The position numbers and the translations under genes were made by a program. Shown piece after piece: positions 35,301 through 47,306 of a DNA stretch of 64,000 bases. The DNA is from Bryoerythrophyllum caledonicum (taxonomy: Eukaryota; Streptophyta; Bryopsida; Pottiales; Pottiaceae), in NCBI GenBank assembly GCA_963971425.1, contig OZ020516.1, positions 16,604,593 to 16,668,592 of the forward strand, in the 5' to 3' direction. Below the pieces are notes generated by a model. That model did not search any database and was not told where the DNA came from. It saw nothing but the letters and a program-made list of their open reading frames with translations. Every line of letters starts with the position of its first letter. Positions within the stretch are counted from its first letter, which is position 1.

Positions 35301-38300
35301 TGCTTACATGAGTCGCGAAACGCACCTTCAGAAATGGGGCACGGTGCTGGAAAAGGAGGGAACGAGACTGGCCAAAATGAGCCAGGAGATGGCCAAAGCC
35401 AAGGAAGCTGCCAGCGAACAATGCGCTCGATCTGAGGAAATGATGAAATGTGCTGAAGAGCAAGCTGTTTGTGTGGCCGAGGAACGCGTCAAGCTTGCTA
35501 GAGATCGTGATAATCTTATCCTCTGGGTCACTCACCTTCAAGAGCGTCGTAAGGTATCTTCTATATTTCTTTAAAAAACAAGATGTGTTTCTCCTGATGG
35601 TCGGCTACCCAGTATATCGCTCTGGTATTTCATCTGCTGCAATCAGGGTCATGAATTTATGGTTCATAGAGAGATCAATCTCAAGACATGCACTTATTTT
35701 TCATGTGTTGTACTTATTACTTATGTTGCACTTTAATGGCATGAACTTTTAAATGGAGTGTAGATGAATTTTCTTGTGGATTAATCCGTGACTGTGTCGA
35801 CAGGCTGTGGCAGAATGTGAAAGAGAAGCGGCCACGTCGCTGGCAGAAGTTCAGAAAAAGGCAGCTGATCTCTTTGTGCACGAATCGAATATAGACGGCA
35901 GAGCTCTTGAAATTTCTGCTCTTCAGGAGGAGCTGAGAGTCACGTCCCAGAGGTTGCAAGATGACCAAGAACTAGTAAACCGAGAGAAACACAAAGTCCA
36001 GGAAAAGTTGAAGCAAGCTGCAGGAAAGGAGAGAGAGGCTGACTCCAAAATATCTCTCATGAAGAAGATGCAGGGCGAGTTAACTGCCAAGGTCGAACAG
36101 CTAGAGAAGGATAGGGCTGCCGATGAAAAGACGAGAGAGAAACTTCTGCTGACGCTTCAAGAAACCGAGGAGAGAATAAATGCCAAAGAATCATCTCTCC
36201 GTGAACTCGAGAAGGAACTCGACCACAAGGGTGCTGCTGCAGAGGAGATGACTAATAACCTCAATGAGAGAGATAAACTGCTGACTGGATTTCAAAGGCA
36301 GATGGAGCAAGAGCGGTCCAAAATACGAGAAATGATGACCGTCCTGGAGAAAGAGAAATCGCGGTTGAAAGAGGCAGAAGAGGCAGTAGCTGAAGCACAC
36401 ACGTCAAAGAAAAGTGCTGAGGATGCTTGGGCGAGAACAACTCAGGAACGTCGGGAATCTAGTGAGTACTTGAAATCCGTTGAAGAGCGTCTGAAACAGT
36501 GGGAGGATCGACTGCGCTGTAAAGAAAAAGAGCTGCAAGGTCATCAGAAAAAGCTCCAAGAGATAGAGAACCAAGCGAGAGAAGAGCAGGAGCATTCTGA
36601 GGTGAATCAATCAGTATTCTGAATCCCCAAAATTAATTTCACGTGCCAGAAAAAACACATCAGATATCTTCGTATTCACTGAAAAATGAAAAAAAAATCA
36701 CATTGATGTTGCATGTGTTGCGTGTTCCCCTTGCAGGCCTTGCACGCAAAATTGGTCCAGGAGCAGGAATCTTGGACCCAGGAACTGAAAGCCAAGCAGG
36801 AGGGTCTCTCAAAACGAAGCAGAATTTTGGATGCTAAAGAAGAGGAGATAAACAATGACCTGGAGAGGCTGACAGAAGAGAGAAGAGTCGCACTTGAGGA
36901 TATCAAACGTCTTGCCGAGATGGAGACGAGGGCTTGGGGCGCTGAGAGGGAATTGCAGACTAAACACGACGAGCATCTCAAAGAAGTAAGTTTCTGCTAT
37001 ATTTCAAGTTCAGCATGTGCCTAATCTGAATTTGATCAAAAGGATGGCGGCAGTGTCTGCTGGTCGTTCCTTCATACAGCCGAATGGTAGAATCTAGTAT
37101 AGGGAATCTTTCAATTTGTCTTGAATCCTTATACTCCATGATGCTTGCATCCCTGAGCAGGTTCGCAAGCATACCAGCGAGTACCATAGCCAAGTGGAGG
37201 ATTTGGAGCTGGCTAAGCGGGAAGTGAAGAAAGAATTTGAAGAAGTGCGTGCAAAGAAGCAGGAGCTGAAAATCTGGCAACGGGAAGCAGAAGAAACTCT
37301 GCAGAACAGGATAGATAGCTTCATAAAGGGGAAGGAGGAATTGACAGCACAAATCAAAGAGCTGGTATGTTTTTCCATTTTATTTTTTTGTGATGACGTA
37401 TTTGATACTCTCTAAAAATAAATTACTCTGCTCTGATGCTTCAGTCGCTTGCAGCACTGAAGGCCACTTCAGATACTGTTGTCCTCAAGTTGATACTTGA
37501 ATCAGAAGACGAATTGGTTGAGTTTTATGCCTTTGAACATTTTGACCAATGGCATATGTTATTAACCTCTGTAACCCGATTTTTTGGAATTCCTCTATCT
37601 ACAGAAGAAGCTTCAAAAGGACATTGAACTAGCTGGCTCCCAGATAATAGACCGTGTGGCAGAACTGGATCAGGCTTCTACTCGACTGGAGCGTCAGCGC
37701 CATAAGGTCGAAACTTCCAAGAGTAAACTGGAGGGCCTTGCCGACAAACTAGCTACGCATCAGGAAGTTCTGAAGCGACGAGAAAGTGAATTTTTGACAC
37801 AGGTATGATGATGTCATTATGTTTCATGTCCTAACTGTAGCAGAACGACCGGTGCGTGCGAGGAATGTTAAAATATCTGTGCTCTTTCCTCCACAAATGT
37901 GATGGGAAGCAGATGAAAAGGAATAAAATTGTCCGTGGAATTCTATGTAAAACAGTTTACTTCGTCATAAGTCACAAATTTGTTGTTTGATGCAGGAATC
38001 GAAGTTGGTTGCAGTTCAAAATGGGCTTAAGAAGATGGCTGCAGAGGCTGCCACTAAGGAGAAGAATCTGAGAACCCGTGAGCAGGCGGTTATTGACAGT
38101 GAAAATGATTTACATGTAGGTGACAATACAGCGCATCTTCAAAGTGGCGCACCTTCGACGTTTTTTCGCCAATCGAAATCTAAATTTTCTTTACCTTTCG
38201 AAATGCAGGATGTGGAAGCCAGACTGTTGAATGAAAGAAAAGATTTGGAGAAGATGATTGCTGAAGTGGAACAGCATGCTGCCAAACTCAAAGAGGAAAC

Positions 38301-41300
38301 AGCTTCCGTAGAGGAGATAAGCCGCAGTCGCATACAAGATGAGCTTACTATTGAAGAGAGACGAGAGCAGTTACAAGGCAAGGAACGAGAGTTAGTAGAC
38401 TTTGAAACGGATTTAAAGAAGAAAGCGAAAAGTTTGGAAGAGCACGGTCAGACTATTTCCAAGCTGGAAAATCAGGTGAAGGAGCGGCTGCAGAGAGCTG
38501 CAAATTTCGAAACGAAATCTGAAGAACTTGAGAAAGGTCTGAGCATATCCTTCATTCACTGGCCATAGTGGTCGCTCGTTTTGCAATTAGTCATTCCATC
38601 ATGTCATTTTGTCAACTCATAATCTCATGGTATTCGTGATTTTGAACAATCCCACATCTATCACAGTTTCAAACCGTTCGTATCTGGTACAGGGTGGGAA
38701 AAGTTGGCCTTGGAACGGGATGCACTAAGTAGAGCCAAGGCGGAACTTCAGAAATCAACGGAACCTCATAAAGTTCAGTGGCAGATGGACTCAGATATAG
38801 ACGAGACCAAAAGAAAGGTGTGTCTACTGTTCGAAAGACTCAGAGAGGCGACAATTAACTCTCTGTGATGAATCTCCAGCTCACCATTCATCTTCTTCAG
38901 AATTCTTCTATTCAACCACAAGTTTCCCAGTATTGACGATCTGGTGAAGGGGTTGGAGTTGCAGCGAACAGAGATAATGGAGGGGCTGCGCCCTCGGGAA
39001 GCTGCGGCAGAAGCTCGTGAAGCCAAAGTTGTGGAAAGGGAAGCGGCGTTGCTGAAAATGGAGCAACAAGCCAAAGCCCACAAGGATCAAGTCGAAAAAG
39101 ATGCACAAGAGTTGCGACAGCAGTTGCACGGGGCGCGTGCCGAGCTCGAAGATCAACGGCGATATGTAGAGGAGAAGCGCAAAGCTGCAGAGGCAATTGC
39201 AAGTGTTGTAGAGGAGAGGGAGGCTAGGCTCAAGTTGAGAGAGCAAGAATTTTCTCTGAGAAATTTAGCGACCGAATCAGAAAAAGGACACCACGGAGGA
39301 GAGACTAGCTATGCCAAGTTGCATGCTCAGCGGCAGAGCATCGAAGTGGGAGGTTCTCCTGAATATGAACATCAGGCGAAAATGCTGGGCATGCGGCTGT
39401 CTGACACTGAAGGATTGGTAAGCCTCCTATACATCTTGTTCAGAGACGTCAAATCCGTAATCTTTGGGGTGGGTAGCAATATTTTGCAGCAGCCAATCAT
39501 CAATGAAGATGTCCCCTGAGACTGTAATTTGACTGCAAACTCGATACTATTCTTATTCCGACATGTTCCAAACTGTCCCCAAGGGAAAACTTTTTGTGGT
39601 TGAAACCGTACTATCTATTTGGTTCATATTATGAGTGAAAAATTAATGTGCAATCATTTACGCGCAGAATGATGTTGCGCAATGGGTGAGAAGTTCGGAG
39701 AGAGGAGACTCGGCTCGCCTTGGTTATCAACATGTTACCAAGGAATGCAGGACCCAGCCCGTCTTGGGTGAAGGCATGGAAGATCGCCTAAAACAAATGG
39801 AAGAATCATTTCAAAAGGAGGCCGCCAAGATCTCCCACGAAAGAGCTAATTTGCAACTACAGCAACAAGACCTGGTACGAAATCTCATCCATTTCATACT
39901 CCTGAAGCTACCGTCAGAAGATTCCTTGTACCTTTAGCTTTGGAGACATATGTAGTGCCCTTGCTGCTAAATAATGTGCTCATGATACTTTCTCAGGAAG
40001 AGACGAAGAAAGCAGTTGAAGAGGTTAAGCTGACTCTTACAGCGCAGTTGAAGGCTACAAAGCAGATGGTTGCAGATGCAGCCCTGACTGCGCAACATGC
40101 GTCCAGGTTAGTTACCAAATGTCCTCGTCTGATGGGACGCATACTCTCTTTCATTTAGCACTAACTTTGGTTCCTAACCGCTGAATCTACTTGTCATGTG
40201 TAGAGAGAGAGAAGCTTTGGAGGAAGAGCGAAAACGGCTTACGCGGGATCAAAGAGATGCAGAGGCATCTGTGGCTGCGAAAGAAGCAAAACTAGCCACG
40301 GAAGCCAAGCAACTCGAGAACATGAAGAGTATGCTGGAGCAGGAAAGGACGAAAGCTGTGGAACTGTTGCAGCAAGCTGCAAAGAGGTCGACGAGTACTG
40401 AGCATGCAAGCAGTGCTTCTCAGTGGCTGCACCAGCAGGACAGCCAATGCGAGGCAAGTCTCAAGGATAGGGAGAAGGAGCTCAACTGCACCGCTGACGC
40501 AATTCGAAGGGAAAAGAAGAACCTCAAGGAAGAAAGGGCGCAAGTAAAGATGCTGCATGACGCGCTGGAAAGAGAGCAGATAGAACATTCTCACAAGAAT
40601 AATGCTTTTATCAAGGACGCGGAGAATCGAATGGCTTGGGAGAAAAGAAGAGAACGGGAAGCGCACAGTTGGAATCCAACATCTGAGGGCCCCTTGAATC
40701 ATCCAGCTGAAGAGGAGTTTTCCTTCTCAGCAATGAAGAGTGGTGCAGCTAGCGCCGTCGACCTTGGTGAAGGACCTGGCAGTACTAATATTCAAGCATA
40801 TCACCAAGTCGTATCGAACACGAATTGGGATGAAGCGTTTGGGTCCGCAACTTCTAGCATAAGTGCAACCTACGCCATGCCAGAGAAGCCTGCGACAGTC
40901 AATAGCAGCAGCTATCGCCAGATTCTCGAAAAGAATAGCGTACCAAGCCGAAAGAGATTGGAGAACGTGATGACCAGTCTCATGCATGCGAGACAAGCGA
41001 GTCGCAGCCGCTTGCAGCGAACTGAGAATGCTCTGCTTGCCTTTCCACCTTCCTCTGGATTCATCACCCAAGTGCAGCAGGCGCTGAACACGCTGTCGGC
41101 TCGGTTGAGTTTAATGGAACAGATTGAAGAAGGGCTAGAAAGTCACCTCCGAAACGTGGAATCACCGGATTCCGAAGGAATTCTAGTTGACAAGGCGCAA
41201 TTGCTGTGCCGCATGGAAGAGCAGCACAGCTTGCGTGCGGAGTGGGAGGAGGACATGCAGAGGCAGCTTGAGACGATCAGCATGCTGCAAGCTGCGTCGA

Positions 41301-41641
41301 GAAGCTCACCGAATTTCACCACTCCTCCAAGAATCCCATCTCATAACATGTATCAGAGTGATAAGGGACATTTAACCTACGAAATGATGGACAGGGTTGG
41401 GGAGAGCTCAACCGCAGACCTGCTCAGTGGAGAAAGGTCAAGGCCCTCTAATCAATTCAACTGGAATACGGCGTTCGAATCAGCACATCAAGGTGTGGAT
41501 CCCAAAGGGCTTTCCTATTCCCTCCTCGTTGACTACGAATATTTGAGTAGCCCAGTCAACCATGACCACGAGCGAGAAAACCACGAAAGGAATACGCGAA
41601 GGAAACTTCTCCTTTCTCCACCATCAATGACATACACTTGA
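32379..41641 (+). CDS. Very long coiled-coil protein, family not recognised
   Basis: About 17 exons join, with total length divisible by three, to roughly 2,073 aa. Main exons are 32379-32495, 32791-33656, 33911-33992, 34240-34392, 34586-34747, 34984-35553, 35804-36601, 36737-36985, 37161-37364, 37605-37802, 37996-38115, 38209-38536, 38693-38817, about 38923-39417, 39668-39874, 39997-40106 and 40204-41641. The boundary near 38923 is uncertain, and a short extra exon near 37445 is possible. The first 340 residues are Ser/Pro-rich and disordered (repeated SSPR, RKSA). Residues about 400-1750 are almost entirely charged heptad-type coiled coil (Glu, Lys, Gln, Arg, Leu). The tail holds a structured-looking block (HARQASRSRLQRTENALLAF) and two WN-x-AF-type motifs (NWDEAFGS, FNWNTAFES). 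No motor, kinase or membrane segment is seen. A scaffold or filament role is plausible but unproven. Confidence 0.8.
32531..32825 (+). repeat. 161-bp tandem duplication spanning the exon 2 border
   Basis: Two diverged copies (about 32531-32660 and 32692-32825). Shared words are tgcaggggaa, tatgttgatgt, cgcattgatcct and atgag(t/c)ttccag followed by a(a/g)gaagt(t/c)tgc. The right copy contains the splice acceptor and first codons of exon 2 (WMSFQRKSAK). The left copy is a decayed version lying in intron 1. Confidence 0.7.
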
Positions 41642-42893
41642 ATATTCCCGACACCGCAAAATCTCCAAGGCTCGCCGGGTCTGACATGAGCGTCACGAGG
41701 GTCACACAGTGATGTTCCAACGTCAACCTTAATCCATAGGTGCGTCTGGTTTTCCTCATGTTTTTAATTATTTTTGCTTCATGTGTATTTTGCGACGGTC
41801 AGATTATCGTCATTGAGGTTCTCTTGTTGTATGCCAAGTAACGCAGATCGATGCTCGGATTTTGGACCTACCAAGCTAGCAATGGAATCAAGCTGCTAGT
41901 AGTGCTTTGCAATATGTGGCACGTTAAAGGTTAAATGATAGTCTGTGTTCCTCAGGTGTATCATTGAGCTTGGAGCTTGCTTTGCAAAGTTGCAGCTCCT
42001 CACAGGAACGCTCACATGTTTAGTTGAGGTCAATGACAGGTAAGCTCTGATTCTACGCCGTACCTTAACTTTTCTTGAAATTCAACAATGTGTGTCTCGG
42101 TCATTCAGTGTTAACATCGGGCACATGGCAATTAGAATTATTTTTCCCTCTAGCCGAAGAAGGAATTCATCTATTTCAAGTCAATGCATTTGGCAACATT
42201 GAAAAGATAGCTTTGATCTAAGCTCGTCTGTGTTGATTTCAGGTGTTCAAGTGTGGTTTACATCTCAGATAGCCAGTCTCAATGAACCCCCAGCTCACAA
42301 CTGAGATGTGAAGGGAATATATCCGTTTGTTCAAGAGAATCGCCATCCAAACAAGTGATTGAAGTTCCCAACATTGTGAAGTAGAAAGAACAAGATGGAG
42401 GTTTCAAAATCCTTCGATTGAAATCTTCAAGGCATAAGTTTGTGGAAACGGCACTCAACTGTTCGTTTGCAGAGGAATGTATGGTCAACCAATCACAGAT
42501 GTAAACTCTGGCAAATGAATAAAATGAATTGTTAAGGACAAACTACATGCTCTTAGGATCCAGTTCGCATTTAATCAGAAATACAATCTTAGTCACAAAT
42601 ACCAATAATTTTAAGGTTGCAAGCATGACCATTCTTCTTTCTTCCACTACGTACTGGTAGCTTGACAGTTGAGTCCGAGTACAAAAGCACCCACTAAGAC
42701 ACTATGAATCGTTTAGTCCAGTTTCCGACCGACACATTTTAAAAGTGCGTAACTAAAGCTACAATAATGTAGGACCACTTATTCATGTAAAGGGCGTATA
42801 AAACTTCGTATCATCAGATCACTAGGATGATTAAACACTCACTAATTTGTCGAAGTCGTCAATCCTATACACGACTGTGAAGCGATAAGAGTT
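41642..42893. other. Spacer between two convergent genes
   Basis: Holds the 3' region of the coiled-coil gene, with a possible polyadenylation signal in atgaataaaatgaat near 42515. No other gene seen. Confidence 0.4.
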
Positions 42894-45800
42894 TCAAAGT
42901 CGAGAACGCTGCCTTGACCTGGGTTCACGCTCCTGAACTGGAAGCCCCAACTCTTGCTCCCCGCGATGGAACGGAGCAAAAATGTCGTCCACCGTTTCCT
43001 TTGATACCTCGGCCAACGTCGGCGGGTTCCACTGCAGAAAAAGATACAGATATACTTATCATCAATCTGATGGAGTAGAAAGAAATTCTAGATACCAACA
43101 TACAGCATTAAACATTAACCAATTAATGCTAATATTGAGATAGAATGAAAAGGCATATATGGCCCCTCATTGAAGTACACACCATCGCCAAGGTGCGCAC
43201 ATAAGCAAAGACCATGTTAATCTATGCACGGATAAAAGCTATGTGTACCATTCCAGCTCTTCTTAGAAGGGCTAAGGCACCTAGCAGAACTGAGTGCAAC
43301 AAGATGATAAGATATAAAAGGAGTGTGAAATTTCTTCCCAAACATCCACCAAGAGAGTTAGGATAGAAGAATACCTGAGGCTTGTTATCCTTGTCCACCA
43401 AAAGAGCTCGGCAACCCTGGAACCCGAAAAAGAGAGGCAAGAGTCAAATACAACACGTATTCCAGACCATCACATTAAACTAGTTTGGAGTCAAATGTGC
43501 CACGTGAAGCTAATCATCCGCCCAGATAATAATTTGAAGAAGCGAGTTCCAGATTCTAACAGTAAAAAGAACCCACCTCATACAAGTCTGTAGAATGCGT
43601 TGCGCAAACAGCGTGGACTGAAAGTCTATACTCGCGCTCTAAACATTGGAAGAGACTCTGTTGTCTACCTTCTCGAATCTGGGGAACCATGGAACACATG
43701 AGACCAAGAGGAGCAAGATCTTTACTTCATCAAAAAAGCAGATGATACTTTTGTCACATAAGCAAATCTGATTTGGAATTATAATCATTGTTTCCAAAGG
43801 TCAAGATAAGAATTCTTTAATTCATAACAAGATGTATTTATAACTTCAAGATGAAAAATATTCTGAATTAGTAAATGGGACTTACAGATCTTAATGTTAC
43901 TTTCAAACTGGTGGGAGATACTTTCTTCAGTATAGCCAGAGTGTTTGAATACCACTCATCTCCTAAGTCCGCTGCTTTTTTCTCCTGAAGGTAGTAAAAC
44001 AAGTGGAGATAAGTAAATAATATCCGTGCGTCAGCAAATGACAAGCCGTTCAGAAGTTCGCACTATTCTAACCAACAATTACAACGGCTTGTCAAGACTA
44101 GGTAATAAGTAAAAAATAAACTTACCAGAGTCTGTACAATCTCTTCCATGGTCTCCTTCTCAAAACATTCGTCGATGTCTTCCCTCCTTCGCATACAGAT
44201 TTCAAAATAAGAAAAAGAACTTCCAGGTATTTGTCAACATTCAGCGAACACAACGGCTATTACTAACACCAATCCAAGAATAGATTTGCTAGTTAGATCG
44301 CAACCAGGGGATTGCGTACCGGTGCAAAGGGCTCTTGTCTCCAGGGTAAACAACATCACAAAATTCGTCAATAGCAATTCCCACAACCTCTGAATCCCCA
44401 GTGTTGAGACCACCAAGTCGGTCTTCCAAATCGGCCAACCGCTGAGAGGGCACAAAGTGAGTGGCAAGACCAATTGAAAGCAAGTCTGCTCCATCAAGAC
44501 GAGCTCCTGTGAGGCCGAGGTATTCACCTGCAACATAGAAATAACTGCTCAGAAAAATCTTCGCATCCCTAATAATTAACTTCCAACCCGCCAATAGACT
44601 GAAACCTCTTCATTTCAATGTATCAAAAAACTGACGCGTAACTGTCAGTTTGACCTAGCAGACTAACCAAAATGCCCCTAGACAGTGTAAGCCAGTTTAG
44701 TAACTTTGAGAAAAAGAGCACGGCTTCGCAACTTTACCTAAATGACCCGGTAATCTTGAGAGAAAATATGAAGCTCCGACATCAGGATGAAGCCCTATGG
44801 CGGTTTCTGGCATGGCAAACACCTGCATACCCAGGCAATTAAGAAGCCTATTAATCAAGATTTTCTACCCGAAAAACAAAGCCAATCAATACTTCCATAC
44901 AGCACCTGCAAAAAGTAAAATGATCCACATCCTACCAGACTGTTTTACAAACCATAAGTAGCAGATTAACTAGTCATTCCAAGCATGCACTCACAGTATT
45001 TTCTGTAGCGACTCTGAACTTTCCATGCATGGCGACGCCATTACCCCCGCCCATACATACGCCATCTAAAAGAGCTACCTGCAATTTAACGTTCAAAGAG
45101 AATATTAAGATCGGGGATTAGAAAAACAAATCAGAATTAACAATATAAGTAAACCCAGCACATCTAAACATGCAGCCTGAACTTGCCAGATCACACTCTA
45201 ATTCACGTTGCTCACGTGAGCAATTATCAATCGTGTACACATACATGAATTTTCTTGAAAGTTCCCAGAATATAATTGAGATGATACTCCTTGTAAAAAA
45301 ATGCATTAGCACGGTCCTGCTGACCTATATGTGCACTCCACAAATTAGTATCAGAATAAGTCCAATATGATCTCCAAGTACAAGAATATTGAATAGGTTC
45401 TATAGCATTGGAATTTGATGTACAGTTTTAATACTCATAAATCGAAAGGAGTAAATAAAAAAGGAATCTGTTACTAACCAGCCTTTCCAAGATGGTACAC
45501 TGTCGCTACATCACCCCCTGCACAAAAGCCCCGCCCGGCACCCTTGCAGAAACATCCAATGGTCTTGTTAGACAACGCAAATTTTTTGCAAGTGTAAGGA
45601 AAGTCTTGTATAATATTTAAGAACTCACATCTGGAAAAACATGAGGACAACATTACGGTGAAAAAATTACGGGAGAAGGCATTCTCGAGCCCAAAATGAC
45701 TTTAAAATGATAATAAACAAACGCTAGAGCATATTGAATAACACATATACTTAGGTTCTTTGTAGATTCCCGTAATGCACAACCAAGGCACTGTACAAAA

Positions 45801-46450
45801 ACCAGCAATGCGTGACATAACCTAAATTTGACAGTTGACATTGTTGCAATCAGAGAGTGAAGGGAACTGAAGTAACTCACTGCAAGAATAACCATGCGCA
45901 CATGCTTGTCCTTCTCCCACTTCACATAAAGCTCCTGCAAGCGATCAATCTGATCCACAGAAAAGATTTCGTGAGCATCTCCACAAACTGATGATCGTCC
46001 AGCCACCACTGCACCTCCTCTCCGCATGCTCAATAACGGACCATTCCAAAACCTCAGGAAATGCATCTAGCATGGACCAGATAGATTGAGCCATTACCAT
46101 ACTCTCATTCAAGGCATTAAGCTTCTTCGGCCTGTTCAGAATGGCAACCTTAGTGGCAAATCCATCCTCAAACAAAACCTGCAACCAGCACCAATTCAAG
46201 ATTAGCAAAGCCGATCCATCTCTCAAGCTGTAAATCGACACATTCCAGCTCTCCAAATACAACACGTGAGGATCATCCGATCGCGTCGCGAAACCCTAAA
46301 AACCGGAAAAATCACCTCGTCCTCGACGGGCGCGGCCGCCTTGGCATGCATGGCGACGGCAGGCGCAGCGCGCAGAGGAGGCAGCGCGCGCGAGGCGGCG
46401 AATCGCAGCGAGGAGCGCAGTCCTGCCAGGCGGTGAAACCCTAGCACCAT
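42894..46450 (-). CDS. CHY1: 3-hydroxyisobutyryl-CoA hydrolase, CHY1/HIBCH-like
   Basis: Thirteen minus-strand exons join in frame to 415 aa: 46316-46450, 46098-46178, 45881-45949, 45479-45542, 45245-45324, 44995-45078, 44738-44822, 44320-44527, 44126-44186, 43886-43984, 43577-43678, 43375-43416 and 42894-43031. The crotonase fold shows [33 protein letters not shown], the oxyanion segment [36 protein letters not shown], and the hydrolase-specific C-terminal part ([15 protein letters not shown]). The enzyme removes CoA from 3-hydroxyisobutyryl-CoA in valine breakdown. The last residues SRL form a canonical peroxisomal PTS1. The first 33 residues are Arg-rich, nearly without acids, and look like a mitochondrial presequence. 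A second in-frame Met at residue 34 would give a form without it. Relatives occur in both organelles. Confidence 0.94.
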
Positions 46451-47256
46451 CGCTGCAGCAAGAACACTGCCGCAGCTCCCAAGCCGCGTGATAACTTAGC
46501 CTGGTCCCGGCGGTGCAGCAGCGCAGGTGCCGTGCCGTGGTGGCGAGGATGGGCGTGGGCGCTGCAAAAGTGGCGGCGCCGGGCGAGATCCGCGAGAGCG
46601 TGACAAGGCTCTGTCGCGGCGCCACGCATCTGCGACTTCATCTGTGTCATGCGCATCGCGTTCTGACGTTGGCGCCGCTCGCTTGCGTCCCTCGCTCCGT
46701 CCCTCTCCGTCCGTCCCTTTCCGTCCGTCCCTTTCTTTCCGTCCCTCTCCGTCCGTCCCTTTCTTTCCGTCCCTCTCCGTCCGTCTCTCTCCATCCGTCC
46801 CTCTCCGTATCCTTTCATTTTCTGACTATTCAACATAGTCAACAATTCCACCCCTAAAGGACCAAGGTATTTTAGAGGAGTCTCTACTCCAATGATCAAA
46901 AACTTGATGGATTTTTTGAGGATATAAGTATAGGATCTTCTTTAAAACTGATAAGGATGATGTGGTAAGACTTTTGGGAATTTTGACCGTATGATTTAAA
47001 ATAAAATTTGTAGTCCATGTGAAAGATTTTGTACCTCCAGAGTACAGTCTTGTTCACTTTGACTACATCTATCTTTTACTTCATAGAGCCGAATTTCATA
47101 AAAACATTTACTACGTTATTCCTTACAAGTTTAGAAGAGGATCTTACATTTATTTTTCTCAAAAAGTTCATCTAGGCAAATTTTAATTAATGAAGTAGAG
47201 ATTCATCTAAAATGCTTTTGTCCTTTAAGGTATACCTATTAATTATATGCTACCAA
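46451..47256. other. Upstream region of CHY1 and spacer
   Basis: GC-rich to about 46680, consistent with a promoter/5' UTR of the minus-strand CHY1 gene; then a pyrimidine simple repeat (46690-46805) and AT-rich DNA. Open frames on both strands around 46500-46860 result from GC-rich and simple-repeat sequence. Confidence 0.35.
46690..46805. repeat. Pyrimidine-rich simple repeat
   Basis: Imperfect repetition of ccgtccctctccgtccgtcc-type words over about 115 bp, about 240-350 bp upstream of the CHY1 start. Confidence 0.8.
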
Positions 47257-47306
47257 GCGGATTACACAATGTGTATATATATATATATATATATAGTGTA
47301 ATCCGC
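47257..47306. repeat. Palindrome with TA-repeat loop
   Basis: Perfect 11-bp arms gcggattacac (47257-47267) and gtgtaatccgc (47296-47306) enclose a 28-bp, mainly (TA)n loop. It could form a hairpin or cruciform. It lies next to the left border of the Ty3/gypsy remains. Confidence 0.8.

Noticed and set aside
46441-46899. Open frames on both strands upstream of CHY1
   Set aside because: Derived from GC-rich promoter DNA and a ccgtcc simple repeat.
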